Below, one piece after another: positions 48,101 to 56,415 of a stretch of DNA of 64,000 bases; the stretch's first letter is position 1, and each line of letters opens with the position of its first letter. The notes beneath the pieces are model-generated. The model had not been told where the DNA came from and did not search any database. It saw only the letters and a list, made by a program, of their open reading frames with translations. The position numbers and the translations under genes are program-made. The DNA is taken from contig NZ_CP060395.1 in assembly GCF_015840335.1 (NCBI RefSeq), positions 1,240,001 to 1,304,000 on the forward strand, in the 5' to 3' direction. The stretch is from Synechococcus sp. CBW1108 (GTDB lineage Bacteria; Cyanobacteriota; Cyanobacteriia; PCC-6307; Cyanobiaceae).

Positions 48101-49005
48101 TCCACACCTTCACCTACAGCTACAGCGCACCCGTGCTGCTTGGCCCCCACCGCTTCTGCCTCAAACCCAGGGGCCAGGGTTTCCAGCGCCTGCTGGATTT
48201 CCAGCTGACGATCAGCCCCCAGCCCGGACGCCAGTACCCCCTGGTGGCCGCCAGCGGCGATGAAATCATCCGGGCCCGCTTCAACGGACCCTGCGAAGCC
48301 TTCAGTGTGCGGGCCAGCAGCCTGGTGGAAACCGAAACGCCCCCCCTGCTGCAGGCCTGCCTGGAGGGCAACGAACCCCTGCTGCCCTACCCCGTGGGCC
48401 ACCTCAACGGGGATCTGGCCGGCAGCCTGGAGGGCTGGCTGCCCAATGGACAGCACGATCCAGCCGCGGTGGACGTGGCCCAGGAGGCGCTGATGGGCAG
48501 CGATCAGCGGGCCCTGATGTTCCTGCAGCAGCTGGTGGAGATCATCCAGGACCGGGTCAAGTACACCCAGAGGCACGTGGGTCCGGCCTGGCCCGCCGGC
48601 CGGACCCTCAAGGAGCGGGTGGGCTCCTGCCGCGACCTGGCGATGCTGATGGTCGAGGCTTGCCGCTGCGTCGGCCTGCCGGCCCGTTTTGTCAGCGGTT
48701 ACCACCTGGTGGAACCGAAACCTGAGATTTACGACCTGCATGCCTGGGCCGAGGTCTACCTCCCCGGTGCCGGCTGGCGGGGCTTTGACCCGAGCGGCAG
48801 CGGCATCATCGACGACCGCTACATCCCCCTGGCCACCTCCTCCAAGCCGGAGCTGACGGCGGCGGTCACCGGCAGCTTCTCCGGCCCCAACGGCGTGGAG
48901 AGCAAAATGAGCTGGAGCATCGAGGCTGAAATCCAGGAGTCGGCAATCCAAGAGTCGACAATTCATGAGTCGTCCGGGGCCCCTGAGGTTCCCCATCCCC
49001 TCTGA
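48085..49005 (+). CDS. Transglutaminase-like thiol peptidase family protein
   Basis: This 306-residue protein has a beta-rich N-terminal domain (RVIHTFTYSYSAPVLLGPHR) and a transglutaminase-like core with catalytic Cys in ERVGSCRDLAMLMVEACRCV, His in YDLHAWAEVYLPGAGW and Asp in GFDPSGS. Such bacterial proteins are probably peptidases or amidases rather than cross-linkers. It would cut or exchange the bond made by the ATP-grasp ligase. The C-terminal ~30 residues come from a 15-bp repeat and overlap the DUF2126 start by 41 bp in another frame. Confidence 0.88.
   Translation: MRARVIHTFTYSYSAPVLLGPHRFCLKPRGQGFQRLLDFQLTISPQPGRQYPLVAASGDEIIRARFNGPCEAFSVRASSLVETETPPLLQACLEGNEPLLPYPVGHLNGDLAGSLEGWLPNGQHDPAAVDVAQEALMGSDQRALMFLQQLVEIIQDRVKYTQRHVGPAWPAGRTLKERVGSCRDLAMLMVEACRCVGLPARFVSGYHLVEPKPEIYDLHAWAEVYLPGAGWRGFDPSGSGIIDDRYIPLATSSKPELTAAVTGSFSGPNGVESKMSWSIEAEIQESAIQESTIHESSGAPEVPHPL
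48928..48972 (+). repeat. 15-bp tandem repeat, three copies, at a gene junction
   Basis: GAAATCCAGGAGTCG, GCAATCCAAGAGTCG and ACAATTCATGAGTCG follow in register near the end of the transglutaminase gene. Only the third copy has CATGAG in place of CAGGAG/CAAGAG, which creates the ATG taken as start of the DUF2126 gene. Confidence 0.92.
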
Positions 49006-51052
49006 GCCCGAGCCAGCCGTGTCTGAAGCGATCCCAGTCCCTGCTGAGGCCATCCCAGGTCCTGCTGAGGTGATCGAACAACGCCTGCGCCAGGCCGGCG
49101 TGCAGCTCACCATGGGAGGGGAGCCAACCTTGGTGCCCCTAGAACCGGATGGGGCGGAGTGGAACGTGGCCGCCGATGGCCCCACCAAGCTCGGCTATGC
49201 CAGGGCCCTGGCCAAGGAGCTGCAACGTCGGGCCTGGCCCGACAGCACCCTGCTCTACTGCCCCGGCAAGCGCTACGACGGCGAAGTCAATCCCCGCTGG
49301 GCCCTACGGCTGATCCGCGGCGGCGACGGCGACCCCCTGGCGCTCTGGCCTAGCCCGAACCCAGCCGCGGTGCCCAGAAAAAGCCAGGCGCTGAAATTTT
49401 TGGCGAAACTCGGCAAGGGGCTCGGCTGCCGCCTGCACCCCCTGGCCCTGCGGGACCCCCTCCAGGCCGAGCGGCGGATTTGGGCCATACCGTTGAGCTG
49501 CGAGCAGGGCCGCTGGCATTCGCTCAACTGGCCGCTGGCCAAGCCCCTGCGCCAGCTCAGCGCAGCCCAGGGCCCGGCCGGGCTGCGCCTGCCCCTGCAG
49601 CACTTCCCTGAGCAGGGCCTGCGCCAGGTGCTCACCTTGGAGCTCGACGGGGAGGGCTGGGGACTGTTTCTGCCACCCCTGGCCCGGGAGCCCCTGGAAC
49701 AGCTGCTGCAGCTGATCGCCCGGCACAGCAGCGCCTGGCAGCGGCCGGAGCTCAGCGGCGTGCTGCCGGTGGACTGCAGCGGCCACTGGCAGGTGCTGGG
49801 CCTGACGGCCGACCCCGGCGTGCTGGAGGTGAACCTGCCGGTGTGCCCCAGCTGGCAGGACTATGCCGACTGGATCCTGCTGCTGGAGCAGGCCGCCGCG
49901 GCCGTGGGCCTGCGCTGTTGGCGGGAGCAGGGCGGGCGCCGCGAGGGCACCGGCGGCGGCAACCACCTGCTGCTGGGGGGGCCGAGCCTGGAGACCAACC
50001 CCTTCTTTGCCCGACCTGCCTGGCTAGTGGGAATCCTGCGCTACTGGCAGCACCACCCATGCCTGGGTTATCTGTTCAGCGGCCGCAGCGTCGGCCCGGC
50101 TTCCCAGGCACCCCGAACCGATGAGGGCTCCGCCAGCCTGCTGGACCTGGAACTGGCCCACCGGGCCCTCGAGCACCTGCCCCCGGGGGACCAGCGGGTG
50201 GCGATCGGCGAAACCCTGCGCCACCTGCACGCCGACCGCAGCGGCAACACCCACCGCAGCGAGATCAGCCTCGACAAGTTCTGGAACCCGGCCTGGACCG
50301 CCGGCTGCCAGGGACTACTGGAATTTCGGGCCCTGGAGTCCTTGCCTGAACCCGGCTGGACCAACGCCGTCGCCCTGCTCTGGCGCGCCCTGGCCGTGCA
50401 TCTGCTCGAGCCCGCCCATCGCCCCAGCCAACTGCGTGACTGGGGCCCAGCCCTGCACGACAGGCTCCTACTCCCCAGCCAGCTCTGGAGCGATCTGGAG
50501 CAGGTGCTGGCCGAGCTCGCCGCTGCGGGCCTGGCGCTCGATCCCAAACCCTTTGCGGAGATCTGGCAGTGGCGCTTCCCACAGCTGCTGCACTGGCAGG
50601 AGGGGGCTGCAGAGCTGACGATCCGCCAGGCCCTCGAACCCTGGCCCCTGCTCTGCGACACGCCGGTGGAGGGGGGCAGCACCAGCCGCTTCGTGGACAG
50701 CTCCCTGCGGCGCTTCGAACTGATCACCAGCCCCGACTTCCGCCGCCGCTTCCGGCTGGAACTGCAGGGCAGAGCCGTGCCCCTGCCAGCTCCAGAGGAG
50801 CAGGGGCCGCTGGCCGTGCGCTACCGCCAGGAGGCCCTGTTCCCCTGCCTGCATCCCTGCCTGCCGGTGGATGTGCCCCTAGAGCTGGTACTGAGCGATG
50901 CCGCCAGCGGCACCAGGCTGCAGGCCTGGCGGCTAGAGCGGGAGGAGCAGGGCTTTGGGCCCATCGCCGACCAGCCCGGGGAGCCCAGGGGTAAGGGGCC
51001 AAGCCTGCGCGGCCCAGATCCGGGATCCTGCAGCCTCGATCTGCGCCTCTAG
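48965..51052 (+). CDS. DUF2126 protein (partner of the transglutaminase/ATP-grasp cluster)
   Basis: The DUF2126 fold starts at VQLTMGGEPTLVPLEPDGAE, followed by GYARALAKELQRR, LYCPGKRYDGEVNPRWALRL and many conserved aromatic/acidic stretches, and ends SLDLRL, a complete C-terminus. In many bacteria this domain is fused behind a transglutaminase-like domain; here the two are adjacent, overlapping genes in different frames. The ATG at 48965 lies in a repeat, and an in-frame GTG at 49070, right before the conserved part, is an alternative that would remove a Pro/Glu repeat N-terminus. Function is unknown. Confidence 0.85.
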   Translation: MSRPGPLRFPIPSEPEPAVSEAIPVPAEAIPGPAEVIEQRLRQAGVQLTMGGEPTLVPLEPDGAEWNVAADGPTKLGYARALAKELQRRAWPDSTLLYCPGKRYDGEVNPRWALRLIRGGDGDPLALWPSPNPAAVPRKSQALKFLAKLGKGLGCRLHPLALRDPLQAERRIWAIPLSCEQGRWHSLNWPLAKPLRQLSAAQGPAGLRLPLQHFPEQGLRQVLTLELDGEGWGLFLPPLAREPLEQLLQLIARHSSAWQRPELSGVLPVDCSGHWQVLGLTADPGVLEVNLPVCPSWQDYADWILLLEQAAAAVGLRCWREQGGRREGTGGGNHLLLGGPSLETNPFFARPAWLVGILRYWQHHPCLGYLFSGRSVGPASQAPRTDEGSASLLDLELAHRALEHLPPGDQRVAIGETLRHLHADRSGNTHRSEISLDKFWNPAWTAGCQGLLEFRALESLPEPGWTNAVALLWRALAVHLLEPAHRPSQLRDWGPALHDRLLLPSQLWSDLEQVLAELAAAGLALDPKPFAEIWQWRFPQLLHWQEGAAELTIRQALEPWPLLCDTPVEGGSTSRFVDSSLRRFELITSPDFRRRFRLELQGRAVPLPAPEEQGPLAVRYRQEALFPCLHPCLPVDVPLELVLSDAASGTRLQAWRLEREEQGFGPIADQPGEPRGKGPSLRGPDPGSCSLDLRL
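49025..49075 (+). repeat. 21-bp tandem repeat, about 2.4 copies
   Basis: Two 21-bp units at 49025-49045 and 49046-49066 share 17 of 21 bases and encode Glu-Ala-Ile-Pro-x-Pro-Ala; a partial third unit follows. They lie in the N-terminal extension of the DUF2126 gene, ahead of the alternative GTG start. Confidence 0.85.
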
Positions 51053-51054
51053 AG

Positions 51055-51561
51055 CTACCAGCTGACCCCGTGCAACTTGGGCAGGGGCGCCGTTTTGAAG
51101 GTGGTGGCAAACAGGCGCGGGATGCGGCGGCTGTTGTAGACGCGGAATTCCCGCTGCACGCTGGCACCCTCCTCGCGCACGGCCTGGTTGAGCACCACTG
51201 AGCCATCCGGGTCGGAAACGGAGCGGTGGAAGGTGCCCGGGGGAATGCGCAGGATGTCGCCACCGGTTTCCAGGCGAACTATGTGATAGGGGTAATTCCA
51301 GCCGAAATTCACCAGGTAGAAGGTGCGGCCGCCGTGGAGGGCCAGCAGGTTGTCCTCCTGGTGGGGGTGCAGATAAAACTGCCAGGCGCCGGTCTTCTCC
51401 TCGTCAGGGGGGCTGATGGCCGGGCCGGCATGGATCACCAGGTCGCGGGCATTCGATGCGGCGACGGTGATGTCAAAAAAGCGCACCGCCGGGGTATCCC
51501 GGAACTTCTCGTAGGGGATCAACTCAAACATCGGAGCCGGCTTGGGCATGAACGCAGTCAT
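51055..51561 (-). CDS. Cupin-like protein of unknown function
   Basis: This ~168-residue protein (ATG 51561; an ATG 16 codons upstream is possible) has two beta-barrel cupin-type motifs: FYLHPHQEDNLLALHGGRTF and, later, ILRIPPGTFHRSVSDPDGS. The first holds His and Glu residues and the second a His that could bind a metal. The core reads as a conserved cyanobacterial cupin with no assigned reaction. It is convergent with the DUF2126 gene (2-3 bp between stops), so it is not necessarily related to that cluster. Confidence 0.7.
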   Translation of the reverse strand: MTAFMPKPAPMFELIPYEKFRDTPAVRFFDITVAASNARDLVIHAGPAISPPDEEKTGAWQFYLHPHQEDNLLALHGGRTFYLVNFGWNYPYHIVRLETGGDILRIPPGTFHRSVSDPDGSVVLNQAVREEGASVQREFRVYNSRRIPRLFATTFKTAPLPKLHGVSW

Positions 51562-51704
51562 TAGGTCCGGCACGGGGGCTGGCTTGAGAAGCTTCAGTGA
51601 AACGAACAATCCGGCCTAGCAACCGTTTCAACCACTACTGAAACAGCCGAACCACGGGCCAGTTCCGCCAGTGACCCGAAGCCCTGCCCCCTCAGATCTG
51701 ACCC

Positions 51705-52511
51705 TCAAAAGGGAATCGGCATCTCCACGGCAGCTGGAGCGGGACTGCAGGCGGCCACCCGCTGGGCCACCACCTGGCCCACCAGCACGATCGAGGGGGA
51801 GGCAAACGCCTCTGCTTCAGCCCGGTCGGCCAGTTCGCCCAGGGGGCTGAGCAACAGGCGCTGGCCCACCACCGTGCCCTGCTGGATCACTGCCGCCGGC
51901 GTGTCAGCGGCCAGGCCCCCCAACATCAATTCCTCGGCGATGCGGCGCAGGTTGTGCAGGCCCATGTAGATCACCAGGCCGTCGCTGCAGCGGGCCAAGC
52001 CACGCCAGTCGACCCCCGGACGCTGCTTGTCGATCTCCTCATGGCCGGTCACAAAGGTGACGCTGGAGCCGGCCCGCCGGTGGGTCACCGGAATGCCGGC
52101 GTAGGCGGGCGCCGCAATGCCAGCCGTCACGCCGGGCACCACCTGCACCGGGATGCCCCGGGCCGCCAGATGGGCCGCCTCCTCGCCGCCGCGGCCAAAC
52201 AGAAAGGGATCGCCGCCCTTGAGCCGCACGATCAAACGGCAGCGGCCGGCCAGCTCGACCAGCACCGCATTGGTACTGGGCTGGGGCACCGAATGGTGGC
52301 CGCGGCGCTTGCCCACGAAGCGGCGCTCACAGCCCGCCGGCACCAGATCCAACAGGGCCTTGGGCACCAGGGAGTCGTAGACGAGGGCATCGCACTGCTG
52401 AAGCAGGCGATGGGCCTTGAGGGTGAGCAGCTCGGGATCGCCCGGGCCCGCCCCCACCAGATACACAGTGCCTGGCTGGGGGACAGTGCCGGGCTGGGGG
52501 GCGGTACTCAT
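51705..52511 (-). CDS. cobA: Uroporphyrinogen-III C-methyltransferase
   Basis: This SAM-dependent methyltransferase makes precorrin-2 from uroporphyrinogen III, the branch to siroheme and cobalamin. TVYLVGAGPGDPELLTLKAH, LVYDSLVPKALLDLVPA, RLKGGDPFLFGRGGEEA and VVPGVTAGIAAPAYAGIPVT are the CobA/CysG-A signatures. The ATG at 52511 gives 268 residues; the frame is open beyond but overlaps the chelatase gene. The stretch before the fold is a tandem duplication (PQPGTV twice). The start overlaps the stop of the CbiX fusion by 4 bp. Confidence 0.94.
   Translation of the reverse strand: MSTAPQPGTVPQPGTVYLVGAGPGDPELLTLKAHRLLQQCDALVYDSLVPKALLDLVPAGCERRFVGKRRGHHSVPQPSTNAVLVELAGRCRLIVRLKGGDPFLFGRGGEEAAHLAARGIPVQVVPGVTAGIAAPAYAGIPVTHRRAGSSVTFVTGHEEIDKQRPGVDWRGLARCSDGLVIYMGLHNLRRIAEELMLGGLAADTPAAVIQQGTVVGQRLLLSPLGELADRAEAEAFASPSIVLVGQVVAQRVAACSPAPAAVEMPIPF
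52465..52500 (-). repeat. 18-bp tandem duplication in the cobA N-terminus
   Basis: Two 18-bp units (52465-52482 and 52483-52500) differ at one base and encode Pro-Gln-Pro-Gly-Thr-Val twice in a row on the minus strand, before the conserved start of the methyltransferase fold. Confidence 0.9.
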
Positions 52512-53809
52512 GGCAGGGCCTCCAGTTCGGCCAGCAGCAGCTGGTGCAGGAGCGGCCTTTGCAGCAGCGGCGGACCCACCTGATCGGCAAGCTGGTCGGT
52601 GAGCCGATTGGCCGCCAGAACCAGGGGCAGCGCCGGGGCGGAGAGGGACAGCTGCAGCTCGGCGAGGTGCTCTGCACTGTATGGAGTGGCCAGACAACGG
52701 CAACCGGTGCGCCGTTCCAGGGTGGCCAGATATCGCCCTGCCAGGGGGCCCTCGAGGGGATGGTGCAACAGCAGGGGCACAGCGAAGCCCTGGGAATCCC
52801 TGGGGCCCAACCCCGCCAGCTCCACAGCCAGCGCCGCCTGCCAGCGGGGCCAGGCCCCCAGAAAGGGGATGCGCTGCAGTCGCGCAAACCCAGCCCAATG
52901 GCGCGCGATCGCCGGCAGGTCGTGGCGCACATGGCCGCCCGGCAGCAGCAGCAAGGGCACCAGGGTGAGCGGCTGATCGCCCAGATCGCCCAGCAGCAGC
53001 TCCTGGGGCGCCGGCGGCGCCAAAGCGCTGAGGGCCTGCAGGCGCACGGGCGCCCCGCGGCGGCGCTCCAGTTCGGCAGCCAGGGCCACCAACTCAGCCG
53101 GCAGCCCCCCGCCCATGCGGCCATGCACCACCAGCAGCAGAGGCCGGGCGGGGATGGCCGCGAGGCGGCGACCAAGGCGCTCCGCCACCTGGGGATCCAG
53201 CTGGCGAAGGCCCAGGGGCACCAGGGCCCGGCGGGCGCCGGGCAGACGGGCCAGCAGATCCACCGCTGTGGCAGCCAGCTGGGTATCCAGACCGGCGGCG
53301 AGGGCGCTGAGCACAACCCGCAGCTGGGCCCGGGGCCACACCGACAGGCCCCGGGCCACCCCCTCCAGCGCTGAGCGCCGCAGGTGCCTGGCAATCGGCG
53401 CCTGCAACCAGGCCTGCAGCACCGGCCAGGCCTGACGCTGGCGCTGGTGACCCAGCAAGGGAAGCAGGGCCGCCGCCACAGCGGGGGGCAACTCCGCAGC
53501 AAGGGCAGCCGGGCCAGCGGCCAGCTGCTCCAGCAACCAGGCAGCACTGGCCCCATCCAGGTGGCGCAGCACCTGGGCGGGTAAGGCGGGATCGGGCTTG
53601 GCCTGCTGGCGCCACCAGCGCAGCATTCGCAACTGGGCCGGAGGATCCAGGCGCTCCGCCAGGACGGCCAAAAGATCCTGGTCTGCCCCCAGAACTCCAG
53701 CCTCCAGCGCCGCCAGCCAGTCTTCGGCAACCAGCTCAGGCTGGTGGCGCAACCTTTGCAGCCAGGACCAGCGATCCGCGCAGCCCATCGGTGGCAGATC
53801 CGCCGGCAT
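52508..53809 (-). CDS. HEAT-like repeat domain fused to CbiX/SirB-type sirohydrochlorin chelatase
   Basis: Residues 225-433 read as a CbiX/SirB chelatase: LLLVVHGRMGGG (His229) and VPLLLLPGGHVRHDLP (His293) match the two active-site His that insert metal into sirohydrochlorin. Residues 1-220 are Leu/Ala-rich helical pairs like HEAT repeats, a module not part of normal chelatases. With cobA downstream (overlapping by 4 bp) and nirA upstream it probably makes siroheme for nitrite reductase. No separate precorrin-2 dehydrogenase is seen. The helical part could be a docking domain. Total length is 433. Confidence 0.75.
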   Translation of the reverse strand: MPADLPPMGCADRWSWLQRLRHQPELVAEDWLAALEAGVLGADQDLLAVLAERLDPPAQLRMLRWWRQQAKPDPALPAQVLRHLDGASAAWLLEQLAAGPAALAAELPPAVAAALLPLLGHQRQRQAWPVLQAWLQAPIARHLRRSALEGVARGLSVWPRAQLRVVLSALAAGLDTQLAATAVDLLARLPGARRALVPLGLRQLDPQVAERLGRRLAAIPARPLLLVVHGRMGGGLPAELVALAAELERRRGAPVRLQALSALAPPAPQELLLGDLGDQPLTLVPLLLLPGGHVRHDLPAIARHWAGFARLQRIPFLGAWPRWQAALAVELAGLGPRDSQGFAVPLLLHHPLEGPLAGRYLATLERRTGCRCLATPYSAEHLAELQLSLSAPALPLVLAANRLTDQLADQVGPPLLQRPLLHQLLLAELEALP

Positions 53810-53924
53810 TAGTTGGGGCTCAACAGGGGCCAGGGCAATCAGCTCGCGAGGTGTGCTGGGTAGGTAACCACTGGATTCCAGCCCGCTGGTGTTCTTACCA
53901 CCACCACCCTGATCAGCTGGCTGC

Positions 53925-55481
53925 CTATTCGCGGCGGCGAGCTCCGAAGCGGTCCACCAGCAGCTGCTCCATCACGTCCGGTAGGTCGCTGAGAGGCACA
54001 CCCTTGTCATGCAGCTCAGCCAGCCTCGGGTCGGCGTCCATGGAGCCGCCGAGGAAGATCTTCACGGCTTCCACCATCTCGCCGTCCTTGCGGGTCTTGG
54101 CTCCCATCAGGCCGATCTGACCCATGTAGGGCTGGCCGCAGGCGTTGGGACAACCGGTCCAGTGGGTGCGCACCCCATGGGGCAGCTCCACCCGCCGCTC
54201 CAGCTCCTCCACCAGCTCCTGGGCCGTGCTCTTGGTGGGGATCAGGGCAAAACTGCAGTAGGCGTTGCCGGTGCAGCTCACAGCCTCGGCCTGCAGGTGG
54301 CCGGGATCGGGGCGGAAGCGCTGCAGCAGCGGCTCGGCCAACAGCGCCTCCTGGCTGGCTTCCGGCACGTTGACGATCAGGGCGTTCTGGGCCTCGGTGA
54401 GCCGCAGTTCACCGCTGCCGTACTGCCGGGCCAGACCGGCCAGGGCCAGCATCCCTTCGGCATCGAGACGGCCCATCGGCACGTGCAGGCCCATCCAGCC
54501 GAGCCCCTCCTGGGCCTGGGCATTCCAGCCGAGGCCATCCCGGGGGGCCCGTGTCACCAGGTGCGTGCCGTCGTGGGGCTGGAGCGAGGCCATCGCCTCG
54601 CCGCCGGCCAACGCCCCATAGGCCGCCTTGATCGTGTCCCTGTAGGTCTCAAGCCCCAGATCATCGATCAGATACATCAGCCGGCTCTTGTTGCGCAGCT
54701 TGCGATTGCCGTTCTGCTCGAAGTGCAACAGCACCGTGAGGGCAAAATCAGGCAGCTGATCAGCCCGCAGCCACAGGCCGAGCGGGATGGCGAGTTCGTT
54801 GCGCTGGGCTGAGAAGAAGCCGCCCACCATCACGGTGAAGCCGAGCTCGCCGGCGTGATGGGCGGGCAGGAAGGCGAGGTCGTTGTGGAGCAGGAAGCTG
54901 TCGGGAGCACCGCCGACGGCCACGTTGAACTTGCGCGGCAGGTTGCGGGGGCCATCCGGCTGGAACAGCCGCGCCTGAATCGCCTGCACGAGGGGACGCG
55001 TGTCGACGATCTCCTCGGGATCGATGCCGGCCAGGGGGTTGCCGGTGATGTTGCGCGGGTTGTCGTGTCCCGACTGGCGACTGGTTAGGCCCACCCGCTC
55101 CATGGCCTCCAACAGCGGCGCCATGTCCTCGAACAGCAGGCCCCGCAGCTGCAGGTTCTGGCGGGTGGTGATGTCGGCGCTGCCGTGCTCGCCGCAACGA
55201 TCCACCGCCTCGGCGAGCAGCACCAGTTGCTCAGCGCTAACCACGCCGTTCGGGAGTCGCAGCCGCAGCATGAAACGGCCGGGGGCGACGGGCCGAAAGA
55301 AGATGCCCATCCACTTCAGCCGGATGGTGAGGGTGGCCTCGTCGAGGCTGTCCCAGCCCGCGGCGGCCAGCTCAGCCAGCTGGGGTTGCAGATCGAGGCC
55401 GCAGAGATCGGCCTTGGCCTGCTCCACCTTGGTGAGGCCGGAGCTGGGGGCAGGCGCAGCGGGGGTGCTGGAAGAGCTCAT
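53925..55481 (-). CDS. nirA: Ferredoxin-nitrite reductase
   Basis: This 518-residue siroheme/4Fe-4S enzyme reduces nitrite to ammonium with six electrons from ferredoxin. Cys403, Cys409, Cys444 and Cys448 (SCTGNAYC and TGCPNACGQP) bind the cluster and siroheme. Both nitrite/sulfite reductase half-domains are present, with GADITTRQNLQLRG-like SADITTRQNLQLRGLLF. The ATG at 55481 begins a Ser/Ala/Pro-rich lead; upstream extension is unlikely. cobA and a CbiX fusion follow on the same strand, 115 bp on. The stretch 55482-55761 has no gene. Confidence 0.96.
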   Translation of the reverse strand: MSSSSTPAAPAPSSGLTKVEQAKADLCGLDLQPQLAELAAAGWDSLDEATLTIRLKWMGIFFRPVAPGRFMLRLRLPNGVVSAEQLVLLAEAVDRCGEHGSADITTRQNLQLRGLLFEDMAPLLEAMERVGLTSRQSGHDNPRNITGNPLAGIDPEEIVDTRPLVQAIQARLFQPDGPRNLPRKFNVAVGGAPDSFLLHNDLAFLPAHHAGELGFTVMVGGFFSAQRNELAIPLGLWLRADQLPDFALTVLLHFEQNGNRKLRNKSRLMYLIDDLGLETYRDTIKAAYGALAGGEAMASLQPHDGTHLVTRAPRDGLGWNAQAQEGLGWMGLHVPMGRLDAEGMLALAGLARQYGSGELRLTEAQNALIVNVPEASQEALLAEPLLQRFRPDPGHLQAEAVSCTGNAYCSFALIPTKSTAQELVEELERRVELPHGVRTHWTGCPNACGQPYMGQIGLMGAKTRKDGEMVEAVKIFLGGSMDADPRLAELHDKGVPLSDLPDVMEQLLVDRFGARRRE

Positions 55482-55488
55482 GGAAAAG

Positions 55489-55509
55489 GTACACGGCGCG
55501 CTAGTACAC
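55489..55509 (-). promoter_or_regulatory. Direct repeat just upstream of nirA
   Basis: GTGTAC-N9-GTGTAC on the minus strand ends 8 bp before the nirA ATG. The repeat is exact and its spacing places the two copies one and a half helical turns apart. No NtcA consensus with proper spacing was found in the 280 bp upstream, so this could be a binding site for another regulator, or chance. Confidence 0.3.
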
Positions 55510-55761
55510 GCCCAGACAACGCGGCCGTGAACGTGACCCCATGGCACCACCAAGCTCAGCCCCGGGATCGGGAGGGGATGGAGCCGGTGAACGCCAATGA
55601 GGGATGCGTTGTCCGGAATGGGAGGGCAGCGCCATGGCGCTGCGGCTCCCCTTCGAGATGAGCTGGGATCTGCAATCACAGACCTTCACTGATCTTGCAG
55701 GCGCGGGGCAGGACCGGGTGTCGTGGTCGTTACGGATCTGTTATCCCTGACCTGGCTGGCT

Positions 55762-55968
55762 TCAGCGCTCCCCCAGGGCACTCCAGAGGGTGGCGGGATG
55801 GGCCACCACCGAGGCGGCTCGCCCGGCGGAAGCGGCAGGCGCCGCGTCGCGTAGCAGACCGGCCAGCAGTTGAACTCCCAGGGACCCCACCACAAACATG
55901 CCGACGAAGGCGAGGGCGACGCCGAGGGGGGAGCTGGCGCTACGGGTGGTCTGCAGCGGAGTGGCCAT
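55762..55968 (-). CDS. Small single-helix membrane protein of unknown function
   Basis: This 68-residue protein starts at the ATG at 55968 and carries one strong hydrophobic helix (LGVALAFVGMFVVGSLGVQLL) and then an Ala-rich tail. A start seven codons upstream is possible. I recognise no family. It lies 280 bp upstream of nirA on the same strand, so it could be read in the same direction but probably has its own terminator or promoter. Support is limited to the clean hydrophobic profile and the absence of overlap with other genes. Confidence 0.45.
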   Translation of the reverse strand: MATPLQTTRSASSPLGVALAFVGMFVVGSLGVQLLAGLLRDAAPAASAGRAASVVAHPATLWSALGER

Positions 55969-55989
55969 GGCGGAGCTGCCGAAGAACAA

Positions 55990-56415
55990 ACTCCAGTATC
56001 GAAGCTGGATGAGGGGATTCAGAAGCGGGCGCCGGCTGGGGGGGCAGGGCTCCAGGCCCCCACCAGAGCTGATCCAGGCGCCTCAACGACGCTGTTGGGC
56101 CGCAGCTCAAGGCTCACCAGACCATGCAGGCATCCGAGCAGAAGCCCGCAGCAGGCAGCAAATCGCATCGGCGCACCCAGGTCTCAGGATCGACTGTCTC
56201 CAGCCAGGGGGCCATCGGGATGCAGCGGTTGGTACCGAACCGAAGCCGCCTGGTTCCGGCGCCAATCTTCAGGATGTCTTCCGTGTCGGTTGATACTTCT
56301 TTTCCGTTCTGGCCTTTGTTCGGTGGGGCGCACGCTGGACGATCACTGGTGACAGCATGGAGTTCTCGACCATGCAGTTCGTGCGGCCCACGCTGCCCCC
56401 TCCCCTCAGCCCTAG
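55990..56415. other. Gene-free region with a possible NtcA site upstream of the TrpD2-like gene
   Basis: No convincing gene is seen in these 426 bp. At 56283-56296 on the plus strand GTG-N8-TAC (inner TCGGTTGA) differs by one base from the NtcA consensus, about 120 bp before the start at 56416. No TAN3T box lies at the expected 20-24 bp, so the assignment is weak. The rest is GC-rich with no clear hairpin followed by T-run. Confidence 0.35.

Noticed and set aside
55720-55733. GTC-N8-TAC as an NtcA site for nirA
   Set aside because: It is about 240 bp from the nirA start, has a mismatch in the key half-site and no -10 box at the right spacing.
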